The notes under the pieces are model-generated. The model searched no databases. It was not told the DNA's origin and worked only from the letters and a program-made list of their open reading frames with translations. Of a stretch of 64,000 nucleotides of DNA, positions 33,896 to 48,283 are shown in pieces. Positions within the stretch are counted from its first letter, which is position 1. Each line of letters begins with the position of its first letter. A program made the position numbers and the translations under genes. The DNA is from Himantopus leucocephalus (Eukaryota > Chordata > Aves > Charadriiformes > Recurvirostridae): contig RSEF01000005.1 in NCBI GenBank assembly GCA_003993805.1, positions 14,371,337 through 14,435,336 on the forward strand, written 5' to 3'.

Positions 33896-36800
33896 TTTTT
33901 TTTGCATGTTATCTACATCAGCCAGAAGGGAAAAAGTTCATCTGAAAGATCAAACTCTGGAACACAAGCCTGGAAAATTCGGTGACAACGATGCACACTA
34001 CAGCTTTAAAACTGAGCTTTTAGTAAGTATGACCACTGATACAAAGTGTCTACCTGCTGTTGCATAGTCTATAGAGAAAAATCTGCTTCAGTCCAGAAAA
34101 GCACAGAATCTGATACTGGAATACCCCAACTTTTTGCAAAAACTTCTTAGAAAGACACTACAATGGCCCTTGCCAAATATTGAGTGAGAAAAAGGTTAAT
34201 TTACTCTTGTGTGACAGAGGACAACCCACAAATATAATCAATTTTCCTTTTCAATTGCTTGTCCGTGAGCGGCAGGTAGTATGCTTAAAGCCAGCAACCT
34301 CATTCTGAGAAGGCAAACCTTCTCTGTGAAGTTCCTGAAACAACAGTGCAGAGAGGGAAATGGGTGTCACCTACTAGCCAGGAAAGCACCAGAGACTTGC
34401 ACTTTTCAAGCTCATCTGGTAGAGTCTGGCTGTTGCTTAAGCCAAACTGATTACCAAAATGGAAAGATGCATCAAGAGAAAGAGAAAGCAAGGAGGAAAG
34501 TCATGTAGAAAATCTGTGAGCAAGCCAGGCAGTGAACTGAGGTTTACGTATTTCTAGTCCAATGCTTCTCCTCTTTCACTGGCAACATTTTTAACAAACT
34601 TGGAGATGAAACTTTCCTCTCTACTTGAAATAAGTTCTGCTGAAAAGAATATCCAGCCCCTTCTCCCTGCTGGTGGGCTGCACAGCTCCATCCTTAAGTG
34701 GCCTATTCTCATCTCTCAGGGAACAGGAACCTGATGCCAGAGTGTGCGAGAAGAATAGTTGCCTTTCCACTCAGCAGCTCCCTGCTGAACTGCTGAGTCA
34801 CACATTTTCTCTGCATTCATTTTCACACTGCTCCCACTCAGTCCACCTGCCACTTCATCTGGGATGGGTAGGAGGAGAGAAAAAGAGGTGAAGTCAGAAA
34901 AAATGTTCATGTTCACCCAGGACCATTATTATGAAACTGCAGGGTCACATATAAAAGCAAGCCTGCAAGCTGCTAGAGAGGGATCGAGAAATATCAGACT
35001 GCAAGACAAACTGCTTCCCCCTCATCTCCTCCAAGACAAGACTGGCCAGCAAACAAGTTGCGAAACCTCATCTGATTCCCAGTAAGTCACTGATGTTATG
35101 TGCTTGCTGATGTTCTGCAAATTTCAGGCTTCAGACCAGGCCTTGAGGTTTCCCTCTTTTCTGTGATTTAGAAGAGCTTTCAATGTGCTGTGATTTTTTC
35201 AGCAGTCCAACAGGTACTGTTCAGTAATTGACTGGCTGCCACAGGGAAGTGCCACGATGATAAGTGCCAATACCATCTGGATAGATCCCAGTTCCTAAGG
35301 GCATCTTCAGCTCAGTTGCTGCAGTGAAAATGTCCACCAGCTCCAACTTTCATCACTCAAGAAGATGAAAAGAAAGTCTTAGCCATTTTCTTGCAGCTTC
35401 CATAAACCTTGAGCATAACAGGAGCCAGTATCTCCTACTACCTATTAAATTCTTATGTAGAAAAGGGACTCTGCTATCAGTGGTGGGATACATGTTTATC
35501 ATGGTTATAGAGGGTCCAGATTGCTCTTAGTTTGGGCTCTATATACAGAAACATACATTTAATTAGATCATCTAAGTAGTAACTTTTTCTGCAATTAGAT
35601 TTCTGGACAGTACAGTTTATAGATCATGGAAAAAAATGCCTAGAAGCTTCCTAGTTTATTAAATCAATGATCTGAAAAAGCATTTCTGAAACTGACTTTC
35701 AAACTAAACCAGGACAACTTTGATTAATTTTCAGACTAATTCTTAAGCTACTGCTACTGTTAGTATTCAGTAGAAAAACTGGGGGCTTGTTAGGAACTAA
35801 ATAAGGAGTTTGTTTTATTAAGCAGAATCAACAATTCAAAAAGTACACCTGTTTTTCCCTGTAAGAGTCTGTTCTTAGGCAATGTTCAGCCTTGCTTCTC
35901 AGTAATTCTTCTGGTGCAAGTCTGTTTGCTTGAAAGCATGCCTGTGCTGCACAGGCCTGAAGTGCAAAGCCAAAACCCAGTCTGAGAGGAATTTAATGAC
36001 ATCACATTAACATGCCTTTATATATCAACTTCCACTCCCCACCTCCTAGCTCATCGTCATGTTGCTCAAGAAATAGCTCATGAAAAAATATAACTGCAGG
36101 GGAAAAGAAACATGGGAAAGAAAAAAGCAAAACTCAAAACATTCTCAAAGTTCCCTGCCTCCTTTTTTTTGTTCCAAATAAAAGTACAAGACAGGACTCT
36201 GGTCCATGAAGTCATCCTTGAAGAAGAATGCAGCCTGCCACTAGAGACTTTGTTTCACTGAAGGGTAGGCCAGGAGACTTCATTGAGCTTCCTTCCTGGA
36301 AGAAACCAGATGCTCAAGACAGTATTCCTCCCAGACCTGGAGGCCTGCACAGTGCTATTTGCGCACCTAGTAAGAGAGAAAGTAACTTATCTGATCATCT
36401 CAGCGAATTTCCAGTCCATAATAATTCATATGAAACAAGAGTTACAAGGTCAAAGCAGCTCACAATACACTTGGCTGACACCACTCTAGATCAGGTGTAA
36501 GCCTCACTTACATGGGAGCAAGAAGAAAACAAAATCATCAGGCTCTCTGCTCTAGAAAGACAGGCCTCCCAGTTCAGCAAAGGTGAACCACTAGGAGCCA
36601 TGAGAACCAGCAAGGGACTGTCAGATAAAGCAACCATATGGGAAGTATACAATAGCTACTGTACCATCTGCTGGGGTCTGATTCTCCTCCAATACTTGTT
36701 ATAAACTGCTATGTCTCTACTAATAATAGGGGAGTTACTCTTAATTTCCAATGCAAGATTAGTTATGCCCTTGTCCACATATGAATTGTACTCCCACTAT

Positions 36801-39460
36801 CAAATCAAATACACAAGAGGTTTATTCTTAATGGCTCTACTAATGCTTACAGGTCTTAAACACAAGATGTGTTGTTAAGCACTGTCCTTTTGCCTTTTCT
36901 CCTGCGAAACATGTCAAGTTAAAGGATACACTATTTCTCATTGCAGCTAGGGCCCCTAGAGCAGTGTTTGCTTTGAAACAATTAAAATATTAAATATGGT
37001 GTCAAATTACAGCTCTTAAAAAGTGAATGCAGACCCTCAGCGGGCAGAGACAGTGAATATTAACTTCTATCACACCCACACATAATTACCATTTGCCATC
37101 TTTCAATCAGGGCTCTATTCAAAGCTTCTTTTGTTGGTGGTTTTTTTTTTTTTGCGCAAGGCGCTTTGCTACTAAAACTGTTACAGAAGGTCCGTCTCAT
37201 TACTGCTTAAAAATTAAATGCAATTTTTTTTCTTTTTTTTTATAAAGAATACATTTCTTTGTTATGCTGTTTTCTTCAGTGAAAGTTTTCAAGTGCCTGG
37301 TGATAATTTTGGAGGTGCCTTGAGCTTTTGTAAACAGAGTGCGAGTTGACTTTCAGTGGAGTTGGTTGTCCCAAATTATTCCCAGCCTGCAAACTCCCTT
37401 TAACACTGAAAATGGAAACCCACAAAGCAGATCTGTAATTTCACAGTTAAAGAGCTATGGCTCTGACTGCTCATGAATCAGCCTTCCACAGACAACATAG
37501 CCAGGGAGAACTGTCAACAGTACAACAGCAGTGCAGATTGAGATGTATAGGGTTGAATTCTCTTTCTGAAACAGGCTAACCAACTCTCCCCTCCCAAACC
37601 CAAATTATAATTTTTGTGCCTTTAACTACAGGATATACTTAAAAGTACCTGAATGCATAATCAAAAAATAGCAGCAATAATTTAAAAGCAGTCAAATGGC
37701 CTCTGCAATATAAGAATGAATATGACAATTAAAAGAAACAAGCACATGCTGGTTTCATGCACTTTTTAAAGTATTTACTAGTCATATTACTATCATCTGA
37801 ATTGGTGTTAGCACGCTTGTATTGCTTGAAAAAAAAAAAGCATATTTCTTCTCATAAATTAATAAATTCTACAGTTATAATGCTAATACCATTGTGTGTT
37901 TCTAATGTCTCTTCAGTGACCTACTAGCCTGGTGTCCTGTAGGTAGGATCTGCCCTGATGAATGAGAGGGTTTGGACCTTGAAGCAGGTAAGTGATACGC
38001 TGGCTTCCTGCCAGGTTCAAATGTGAACATTTTGATGTCATTCATTTGGGTATAGCCTGCTTCACTCAGTGACTAAAATCTTATGCCCTGGAGCCTTCAG
38101 CAAAAACATTTAGGAAAGCCACTATCACATTCAACATTTGTTTCAAAGACACTCTCTTTCCTAAGCAAAGTAAATTATATCAAGACCAGTCTCAACAATC
38201 ATCTGCAGCCACAAACCTGATTCAAGCCTCAAGGGTACTATCCCAAGCATAAGCATTTCACTTTCTTTCATGCATTTAAAAAGGCTCTGCTCGCACTTCT
38301 TTGCTTCCTCAGAAAGCAATAGTACCATTCAGACACTAAAACTTAAGCTCCAGAATAAGCACTTGTATAGATAAGGGTGTGAACATCTAGAAACAGTATG
38401 TCCACACTCAATTTTATCTCTGTACTAGAGTGCTATTTCCACCCAGGGCTACTCCATTATGGGCCCAAATGCAAAGCCTGCACAATTAAATATCATTGCT
38501 TCCAGTTTGGTGCTCTGCTACCTTTGTAACTGCAGTCCCTTCATATTAGGGGCACGCTTAGATTATTAAAATGTGAGAAGTGTAACAGTCTCATTAATCT
38601 CTCCTTCTCCCTAGCTATCCACATAGCAGCAAAAAAAGTGCACAGTGCATGTCGAGGAAGGCAACAGTCCGCTTTGTTTACTTGCGTCTAGTCTATACTG
38701 GTTCCTATACTGTGCTCATCAACATGGATACACAGCCTGAAGTAATGAACTAAAAAAAAAAAATACAACAGCTTGCCTTCTCATCCTCTTCCCAGTGAGG
38801 GAACATGCACAGAGCAATGTTTTGTCTAGATAGATAAGCAGACATGCACAAGTTGTTACGGATCTATGTCAGAGAAGGTGAGACGAAAAAAGCACATGCT
38901 GATGATAAGCTTTGCAATTATTTGGAAGGAATTTGCACCACTTGCCCGCAGTCATGAGCTTCACTCTACAAAACAATCCAGAGAAACAAACCTCTCACGG
39001 ATGCGGTGCATCCCTAGGCTCCGCTTGATCTGTGGTGACTGTACCTCACGCCCCACAGCCTCATGCTGAGTTACCTTAGCAAGAGCTGACATTAATCAGC
39101 AGGTCCGCAAGGTGGTAAGCAAAGTTCTGTGGAGACATCCTTTTGGATCCTGCATCAGCATAGCATTTCTACTTCTAGCTTCAGGGCCAGCTTATCATCA
39201 GCCAGCCTAGGGATTTTTGTCCTCTACTCCAGCAAACAGTGCAGAAATGCTCTTTGGTACCTTAGAACCAGACCATTCTAGAGAGGACTTGAATATGAAC
39301 TGATGTTACATGGAAGCAGGTGACAGGCATGCTGCATTTGTGACAGGCAGAACTGCCAAGCAGGTACACTTAAAACCTCCCACTGCTACAGGTATAAAAG
39401 GTCTCATAGTACCTCCATTTCTGAGGATGAAAAAAGCAAGTTATTTTACCACCTCATCCA
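33896..39460. other. Upstream non-coding region, nothing recognised
   Basis: No exon, RNA gene or repeat identified. 36950-37400 is rich in homeobox-type AT motifs with T tracts and has the look of conserved non-coding sequence, but conservation cannot be judged from one sequence. Confidence 0.55.
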
Positions 39461-39561
39461 TGCAACACAAATTGCGGCTATTCAAAAACATTGTTTTCTC
39501 AGGCCTTGGTNTGCAACACAAATTGGGGCTATTCAAAAACATTGTTTTCTCAGGCCTTGGT
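39461..39561. other. Assembly duplication around single N (50 bp, one mismatch)
   Basis: 39461-39510 and 39512-39561 are the same 50 bases apart from one C/G difference (ATTGCGGC against ATTGGGGC), separated by one N at 39511. This is best explained as two contig ends that overlap but were joined without merging. Confidence 0.9.
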
Positions 39562-40202
39562 TAAAGCATTTCTTCCTTTTCAGGAGCTCCTGATTTCATA
39601 ACATTTATAGTTCAGTCCACCACAAAAGCACCAAACATAGCCTTATGGACTGCTAGTTGCCCCACTGTTCTGTCTCAATGAACACTCTTGAACACTCTCT
39701 TGAAACACTGCTGTGTATATATTTTGAAATATGGGTAGTCAATTGCCTTCCATAGTGTGTTCTTTATGAAGTGTGGGTGACGCTATGTGCCAATGAGAAG
39801 CATGATTTCATCCACACAGCTATATTTCTGCTATGCTATCCAGAACACTTCATCTGCATTAAGAGGAGATGCCAAATACCTTATACCAAGTCTCTTCCCA
39901 CACTGAGGTATACACTTGTTAAACCTGCACTGAGTAATCTTGTAAATCTCATTCTTAGCTTCTAAGGACCAATGCAGTGCTTTCAAACCCACGCCACCTC
40001 TGTCTTCCTCCACAAGGTCCAGGTTCTACTAGAAGTTTTTTTCCTTGCACCCCTCAACTCCCAAGGACAAGTATGTGCAAGACACTCTCTTGGTCCTTTA
40101 TCCTGAAGACAGCATTAATTATGCAGGGAAGATCACACAGAATGGACAAGAAAAGAAAGAGCTACATTTTATGCATGGCCCAGGTAAAAGCACTGTGATC
40201 TA
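39562..40202. other. Non-coding, nothing recognised
   Basis: Short open frames only; no motif or repeat seen. Confidence 0.6.
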
Positions 40203-40321
40203 TTTCAGCTATGCTGAGCTGAGATACAAAAGACAAAAGATGAATCAAGGAAGTATCAAGTNTTTCAGCTATGCTGAGCTGAGATACAAAAGACAAAAGA
40301 TGAATCAAGGAAGTATCAAGT
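40203..40321. other. Assembly duplication around single N (59 bp, exact)
   Basis: 40203-40261 and 40263-40321 are identical, separated by one N at 40262. The open frame crossing it (40045-40353) therefore contains a doubled peptide that is not real. Confidence 0.93.
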
Positions 40322-43300
40322 CCTACTTTTGGGGGATAATTATAACATTATAGTCCATCCTTTCATCTCTATAGATCTTGAAATAGTCTTACCAACTGAA
40401 AAGATGTAGCATCACTGAATCCATACATGCATCCAATAGGAATAGCACTTTAGTAGCATGCAGAAAAACCTCAAGAACAAAGGAAGTTTCACCTAAGAGC
40501 TTTTGCACAAGCGTTTTCCCCTATGAAAATAGCACAGGCTCTTCAATGTCCTGGCAAAGGACATTCAGAACCTGCCAGTACCAGTGAGCACATGGCAGTA
40601 CAGTGAGCACACAGGGTGCTATAAGGAGCCATTTTGAGAGCCCCTGCACGAACATGACAGAAAGAAAAATGACCTATTCTGAAAAAGCTTTCTGTATTTA
40701 TCTTTGTCTCCTACAGAAGGCATACAAAATGGAAGGCATTTAGTGTCTTTCAGGAGTGTCATCCCTCTTCCTGAAAGCCTGCAAAATTGGTCAGATGAAA
40801 CTTTCACCTATTTAAGCAGAAATGTCGCCTGTGCACGGAAGTTGGGACCAAGCCTTGCAGCCTAACCATCTCCCCTCCTGTTTCTGGGCTCAGAATAAAG
40901 AGACCTTTTTATCATACATATAGGGAAGACAAAGGCATTCAGACTGCTAAAGACTTTGCAAAGCAGCAACTTTGGACTGTCATTTGAAGGTCAGTCTCCA
41001 ACATACAGTATTTATTTGCCTATTGTCATACAACTGCTGGAGCAGAAAGGAGTTTTAATAGAATACGTTAGTTAATTAAATCTGTAACATTATTAGGTTT
41101 TTCATAACACTGGCATTGTGTCTATGAAAAGCAATGAAAAAATGGTTCTATTTAAAAGTGGCAATAGCTGTAGTCTTTGAACATATGCTTAATGAATAAA
41201 TCTGTTAGGAAAAAAGGCCTGTGTGTATTGGAGGGGGGTAGTATGTTTGTTCTCACTTAAAGCATGCCATGATGGCAATCATCAACAGCCAATGGGCTCT
41301 ATTGTCAGGACTAAATAAAATTCCATTTGGCGATTTACTTTCAGGTGAAATTGCTTTTTTCTTTTAAATAACACATTCTTTTAGCTAAACAGCTGAGTTG
41401 AAAATAAAACAATGCCAGACTCATGTTATTAAGGACACCTGAAAAGCATTTATGCTCTTTGGTAGGTGCAAAGAATCACAATATAGTAATATCCAGGCAG
41501 CTTGCTACCACAGCATGGGGTGAAGCACGCAAGACGCCAAATAGACTGCAGTGAAGAGGCATTCAGATCCCATGGTGAGAACAGTCTAACAACCCAGTGC
41601 TAGCACGTATCATAGCGGTGGGCACAATTTCAGGGATGAAATTATACAGAATACAGTGCAACACAAAACCTGAACAGAATAGACTATTTAAAGCTCAGAT
41701 GACAATCAGAAAGCCATGATGGCTACACTGGGAAGTAAGTATGGAAAATATCCCCATTTAAAGCACAGCTGGCTGGGTATTTTTAAAGGAAGCTTGACAG
41801 ATGTTGCTAAAATGTGCACCAAAAGAAGTCAAACATGTCAATATTTACTGAATTCTTCTGTTCTCCCAAGACCTCTTCTCATGGAGTGCCAGAATCTCTC
41901 CTTTCTCCCCTAAATCTGAGAGCTGAAGCTCCTCAGCTCCACTCTGAAGGCTCCTAAGGAAGGTTCACCACAACAGACTCCCCTTCCTGTTCTTTCCCGC
42001 AATACTGTGCTTGAATATGGCTCTTTTTTGCAACATAGCCAGATCTCAATTGGAAGGCTCATTTTTTGGTGAAAGGGCCATGAGGAACTCCCAGGTTGCA
42101 TTCGACCAGATTTCCTAGTGCAACACACTGCAGCGGGAAATCTAACAACCAGGCGAGACCATGCCATAATCACCTCTGCTTTGACAACTCTTCTCAGGCA
42201 GCATGGCTGGGAGACTGCTCCTCACTGCTTTTGGACAGTTGAGCATGACTCAACACCTGCTCTCCATTAGCTTTGCTAACTTCTCGGTCCTTGCAGTCCC
42301 TCCTCTTTCCTTTAAGAACTCTCCCATCTGAACATGCAGAGCAGATCCAGATTAACAAAGATCAGAGATCATGAGAAGGCGGAAAGAGAGAAGATGCGCA
42401 AAGATAAAGCAAGTCTCAGGCTCCCAAGACTTCTTTTCTGAGAGGGAACTGTGATACAATGAAGAAAACATTGCATCATTAAAACCTATAATACTTGGGG
42501 ATGGTATTCCCCTTCCACCCTCTTCTTAATGCTGTCCTTATCGAAAAACTTTTCTCATAGAGTTTTTTTTGCATTTTCCCATGGTGACAGAGATGTCACC
42601 AGCAGGCATAAGGAAAGCATGAAACCTCAATCTGCAAACTGGTAAGGCAGAGGTCTAGAAAGCATGATTTCCAAAAGCAGTAGAGGTTTGAGATACTGTG
42701 ACAACAGATATTAGACTTCCAAAGGGTGGTTTGCTTCAGCCAAAAAAAAAAAGCAGTTTATAAGACTGATGCAAACAGACACGTCAGCAAGGTTCTGTTC
42801 TCAAAAATTACGAGCATTTTTACCAGGCTGATTTTCAGCTTATTTCAGCATGTAGTTATGTGATTGGTTTGTCCATTAATCAACAGTTAGTCCAGCAACG
42901 CAAACACTGACAAAATTTGGTATGTAACCATGTGCCCAACTCAAAACACTGCACTGTTTTGGATCCCACATCCCTGAAACAGGTCCCTTGGTATTTTTGA
43001 CCTCTAAAATATCTGTTCTATTTCATTAAACTAGGTTCCACAAAACCACTCTCATCAGCTAACGTGAAAGATGAAAGTTGAGCTAGACAATGGACTAGCA
43101 GCAACAAGCAGAGAAAGGAGATAAAATGAAGGTGACAAAAGTGACAAAAGAAGGCATGAGTATGTTTGAGAATAACGGAAATGAGAATATTTGATGAGAG
43201 AAGAGACAAAAGAAGAAAAATAAATAAAAGGCCATAGAAGAGAAGCCCACAGGAGGAGGAGGAGGAGTGTGAAAGCCTAGCAGAAGGACTAAGTATAGGC

Positions 43301-44390
43301 TAAAAACAGCGCCTGGCAGTAGCTCAAATCAAACAAGGCAGCATATGCAAGAAGTGCAGTACACTGAAAACTTCCGTCCTCTTGGGGATTAAGTAATCTC
43401 AAAGTTAGGGTAGAGAGTCTTCCTTCTCTCTCCTCTGGAATACCTTGCCCTAATCTCTGAAGCAGGAAAAAATCTCATTAGACTTTCTGTGATTGTTATT
43501 TCCCAATTGCTGCTGTGAGCTCTTCATGGAAATTTTCAAAGGCAAAGGTGCAGAAATCAGACATTGATTTTGAGTAATTTTTCTGCTGGGAAACATGATA
43601 GTTGGTACCTCCTCCCTAAATAATTTACGGCATCAAGAGGCCAGATTTCAAAAGGTCTAGGGAAATTTTCAAAATCCCCAATCCAGCCAGATAGGACCCT
43701 AGTTCTGTTGAAACAACTTCAATAATTTTTCAAAAGATGGGCCTTAGTTCCATATTCAAAAGCGGTTTAAAACTATGAGTCTATTTCACACTGAAAGACA
43801 ATGAGACAATACTGCATAGTTGCTTTTGAAACTGAGACTGGCTGCTTTTCAAACTGCTGCCTACCATATGCTTTTGCTTCCTTCAACTGTGTGTCTGTGA
43901 ATACAGCACACAAATGTGTGTCAGTTTGTCACTCACAATTAAGGAAACACAGTTGTGAGAACATAAAGTACTATGAACTGGGCAGTCTGAGGACAGCCCA
44001 ACATTCCAGGTCTTAAACTACAGTGATGTTTATGATATTTGCACCTGCACAAAACCTAAGAAAATCCCATGTGGGGAAGTATTATAGCACTAGCCAGGGC
44101 CTAGTACAACCTCATGTCCCACGAGGGTGGAACATGGCCTTACAGGTAGACATGCCAAACGAAGTAATGTCTTTTTAGGGAATATCCCACCATATCCCAC
44201 CTGTTTTTTGCCATGGTGCATGTGCATAGTCTGCTATGTCTTAACTGCACAGCAGGAACAAACTACAACTGTGATTCTTCCCCTCTAGAACCATCCAGAG
44301 CAGGGTTTTAACGAGTTTGCTGTTGCTCTCCTCAGGTCCATATGCCCACATTTCCTTCATCAGAAACCAGGAAAAAAGACACAAAGATGA
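40322..44390. other. Non-coding, nothing recognised
   Basis: AT-rich, with a short (AGG)n at 43251-43267. 43640-43750 resembles old degenerate repeat sequence. No exon or RNA gene seen. Confidence 0.55.
43251..43267. repeat. (AGG)n short microsatellite
   Basis: Between five and six copies of AGG. Confidence 0.75.
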
Positions 44391-44400
44391 NNNNNNNNNN
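44391..44400. other. Assembly gap (10 N)
   Basis: Ten N; probably an estimated small gap, unlike the 100-N placeholders. Confidence 0.95.
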
Positions 44401-44529
44401 ACCTCACTAGAAATAAGGTCACTGTATAGTCAAATAACTGTACAGCACTGCCTACCATGAGTTAACCAGAATCTTCTGGCTCATGTTATCCAAGATATTC
44501 GGGGTTCAACAGTTAACAATTATACTTGT

Positions 44530-44650
44530 CCACCCTAAAAAATACTTGCAGCAGAAAGGACACAGGGATGAACAATCCTTGACCAGGCANCCACCCTAAA
44601 AAATACTTGCAGCAGAAAGGACACAGGGATGAACAATCCTTGACCAGGCA
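44530..44650. other. Assembly duplication around single N (60 bp, exact)
   Basis: 44530-44589 and 44591-44650 are identical, separated by one N at 44590; an unmerged contig overlap, 190 bp from the 10-N gap. Confidence 0.93.
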
Positions 44651-47600
44651 TGAACTTGCCAGACTTGTTCAGTATTATCTACTGAATGAGGCAGGGAATT
44701 ACAGAAGAAGGGAAAGCCGTATGCTTGAGGCAGGGGTATATATTCATCCAAGAAAACTCAATTCCCTCTTTACCTTTGCAACACTGAGCACAACATTTCA
44801 ATACAATTTTTGGTTTACAGCCCTTAGTTGCGGATGCACAAATTGAGACACCTGGGATCTCATACAGTCCTCCAGTGGAGGACAGTAAGGCTTGTAGATA
44901 TTCAACATCTGCAGTAAGGAAGTCTAATTTGGGGGAGATCTTAAATGGACTTTAAAAGATCTTGAATTCTAAGGTTGGATTGTTATTGATACACTTTGTT
45001 ATTTTTGAGAGAACTCTTCCTGCTAGGGTGAAAATATTCATGGAGATAAAGTTGATAATACATGGATGGTGCTCAGCGATGAGGCCTGCAAACCAGAACA
45101 AGAGTATGTGCTCTGGATTCAGTACACACTGAATGTTGATGGTCAATATAATTAAGCAGCTGTCCTACTAATTAAGTCCTGATTCTCAAAAGCACTGAAT
45201 TCTGTGCATCAATCAAACTGCTAATCATCAATGTTCTGCCTTAACGGAGCTTTTGCACTCAACCCCAGCCCTTCTACCTCCCCCTCCGTAGCCACTGAAA
45301 CTACAACAGCCTCAGTACATCACAAAGACCTCTGGCCCCTTCAGCTCCAACTCATGAGCCCAACAACTTCTTCAGCACTGAGCCTCACCAGCCAGCACCA
45401 TTTCTATAGATTTTCATCTATTTTGAAATGACAATTGGCACAAAAATAATGGTCACTGACACCAGGTTACTGCCCGGCGGAATATCTATTCTCAGACAAG
45501 TCACCCGAGCAAGAAACAAAGCCCCTGAGCTAGAATGCCATCAAAGGAAGGTCTGTTAAACTAGAGAACAGCCTGCTCACAGATTCTCCACTAAAATCCG
45601 CAAAGCATTTGTCAAGTATACTGTCTCTGGATACTTGATCTTGTCCAACTTGCCTGTTTCTGCTTTTGCTTGCTTGGATTTTTTTCCCTTTTACTGTTTC
45701 ACGATACAGGTTTTAGATGCACGTTTTCTCTGAAAATTGCAGGGAAGGGAGGAACAAGGTGAAACATAACCTTTAATAACCTATTTAGTTCTTTAATAAT
45801 CCCCAGCACAAGTCAGGACAGTATATTTTTTAGCAGGGCATCTAATACAAAGGCACGTGTTTAGAGATGGTGCCTGTGCCTAAATGAATCTTGGAATAGA
45901 ACAAGTCACCATTCACTGTACACATGATCTACACAGTTGTCTCCTGGCTGGCATTCACAGAATTCTCCTATAAACATTTTTGACATGCTGTTGTATGTCA
46001 GGCCAAACTCCAAGAGTGACAGAAAAGGACTGTGGTCTGGAATTCTTGATTTGCATGTGCTGAAGTGGAAAGGCAGATATTTTTTGACCTAACCAAATTC
46101 TCCTAAAAAAATGTATGTCACGATTAATGCTGTCTTTTGCTGACTTCTTTTAGCTATTTGGCTGAAATTACTTTTGCTTCACCACAGAAGCAAAATGATG
46201 TTTAAAGGGACACTCACTTGAGTCAAAAATACCTGACACATTTTCCCCCAAAACCAACTTCCTTAAGAACAAAACAAAACAAAATAGTGTTTCTTACATG
46301 ACTAGCACCCCCACAAAAAAAGAACCAAACCCCAAACGAACCTGAAATACCAAAAAAAGTAACAAAGGTCTCACTGGAATCAAGATGGGATGAAGAATAT
46401 GACTGAGTTTAGCAGTGATTTAAAAGCTGCAGTTCAAATGTCTACTCTAGAGGTATATGCTACCACTGTCAAACCAATTACTGAAACCTACTTGAAGAGG
46501 TATTATGCTAAACATTTTATTACTCTATAAAGCACAGATATGCAAAATTCTATACTCTAGGCTAGGAAAAACCATAATAGGCTAACTCTGAAAAGTGACA
46601 TGATAGAATGAAAGACGGGACCTCCTGTACTATGTACTTCTGTACTTATCATGCTTACATACGTCTGTACTTGTGTACTTCTGTACCTCTACTTATGGTG
46701 CTGAGTCACAGTGTTGATGTTTCCCTGTATTGGTAAAGTCTTTTGCAATACTGCAAAGTTGTATTTCAATGAAGAAGTATGAGACCGGCATATTACTGAG
46801 GTCTGTTTGATATACTCTCTATATGAAAATTAATAGAGAAACTCAGTCTCTGGGCTCAGCTTGCAGACTTTGATTACTTTTCAGAAAGATTTTTAAGTTT
46901 TAAAATGTTATAAAACAAAGTGAATGATGAGAGCAAAAAAATCACGTTAAACACTGTAGCCCTAGGGCACTGCTGCCTACTCTTGCTATAAGGAAATACG
47001 CAACTTGGTTTCTGCTGCAGATGATCTGTGATGTCCGTTCTATGCTTTATTATGAAGCTGATAAATGACTCGCTAGAAACATGGTGAAAGCTTTTGGAAT
47101 TCATTGTGCTATGGAAAACAAATTAGAAACTTAACTTGTTGCATGAGGGATTACCCTTCACAGCATGGCCTTTACAATGTGAAACTAATTATTGCAGGGA
47201 AGATTTATGGTGTTTACAGTCAAGAATTCAGGGTCAGTTTCACCAAATTCATGTAACTTTAGACCTCAGGCTTGTCTGACTCTAAATAGAATGACGACTT
47301 CAACAAACTTGAAGATAAAAATAATACTTTTTTTCAATTGAATTGCTTAGCAAGAAGCTGAGAAATAAGGGCTAAACAGATATAGGTTGAAGTATTTACT
47401 CTGAAAGCTTTTTCTTTCTGAATAGACAGTTAATGCAGTGTGTCAGAAAAATGTATTTTAATTTCTGTAGTTAATTTCACTGGAAACTACCAGAGTGTTA
47501 AAACCTGGAACTCTCCATGTGTTTTCATACAATCATTCAAATTATGATCAAAATATGGCTGGCTGCATAATGAAGAGGCCAAGCTGTTTATCTTAAGAGG

Positions 47601-48060
47601 ATCATTAAAAGTGACTTAAATTTTAGAACAATTAAAAAAGCCATCATTTAATACACAATATCTAACAAGGAAATTGGTTTATCCTGTTTTAGAAAGTGAA
47701 ACAAACACTTAACAGAATAGCAAGTGATTTGTGTGTCAAGAAATTACTTCTAGTAGATAAATATTTATTTTTAAGTGCAGGACTTACTGCATTATATGTT
47801 GTTCTTAAGATATATCAAATGTTTTCTACCTGAATTATCATCCCTTTAAAATTATTTATTGTTTTGCTAATGGCAGAACTCCTAGCTTATGAGCACAACT
47901 GGCATGTGCTTGAAACAAGTATGTTGTACTTAAGAGCATCCCGTAACATCCTACTGTAACTGACCGACTGCACACTTTTCCCAGACCCTCACACGTTCAG
48001 AAAAGCATTTAAGCTTGCACTTAATTTAAATGATACAGTAGCTCCTTCAACAGGATTTAA
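44651..48060. other. Non-coding, nothing recognised apart from a TGTAC-rich tract
   Basis: AT-rich sequence. 47150-47900 has long A/T motifs and few CpG. No exon, RNA gene or interspersed repeat identified. Confidence 0.55.
46625..46693. repeat. Degenerate TGTACTTC minisatellite-like tract
   Basis: CTGTACT or close variants (TGTACTTCTGTACTT, GTCTGTACTTGTGTACTTCT) recur about seven times in 69 bases. Confidence 0.6.
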
Positions 48061-48074
48061 GAACCTCCTTAAGC

Positions 48075-48283
48075 TTTGCTGAACGAGGGCTGCTGTATCT
48101 GAACCTGCGGATCCTGGCTACGTCCAGTGGAGTATCTTCAGCTTCTGCGAACACACACGGGAGTTAAGCAGCTGTACGAATAACACCAATGGCAATAGCG
48201 ATCTGATTTCAGTTATGCTTCCAGCCATGTTAAGAACTTGACGATTGCTGGTGAAAGCAGATAACCTCTGAAGTAAAACGCAG
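48075..48283 (+). other. CpG-enriched patch ending at a strong splice donor (candidate non-coding exon)
   Basis: Nine CpG between 48084 and 48280, several times the local density. The plus strand then has CGCAG|GTAAGC at 48284. Only a short open stretch is present (48081 to a TAA near 48165), so if it is an exon it is probably non-coding, on the strand opposite PTPN5. Confidence 0.25.

Noticed and set aside
39310..40353. Frames containing doubled peptides around 39.5 and 40.26 kb as internal protein repeats
   Set aside because: The doubling comes from unmerged contig overlaps around a single N.
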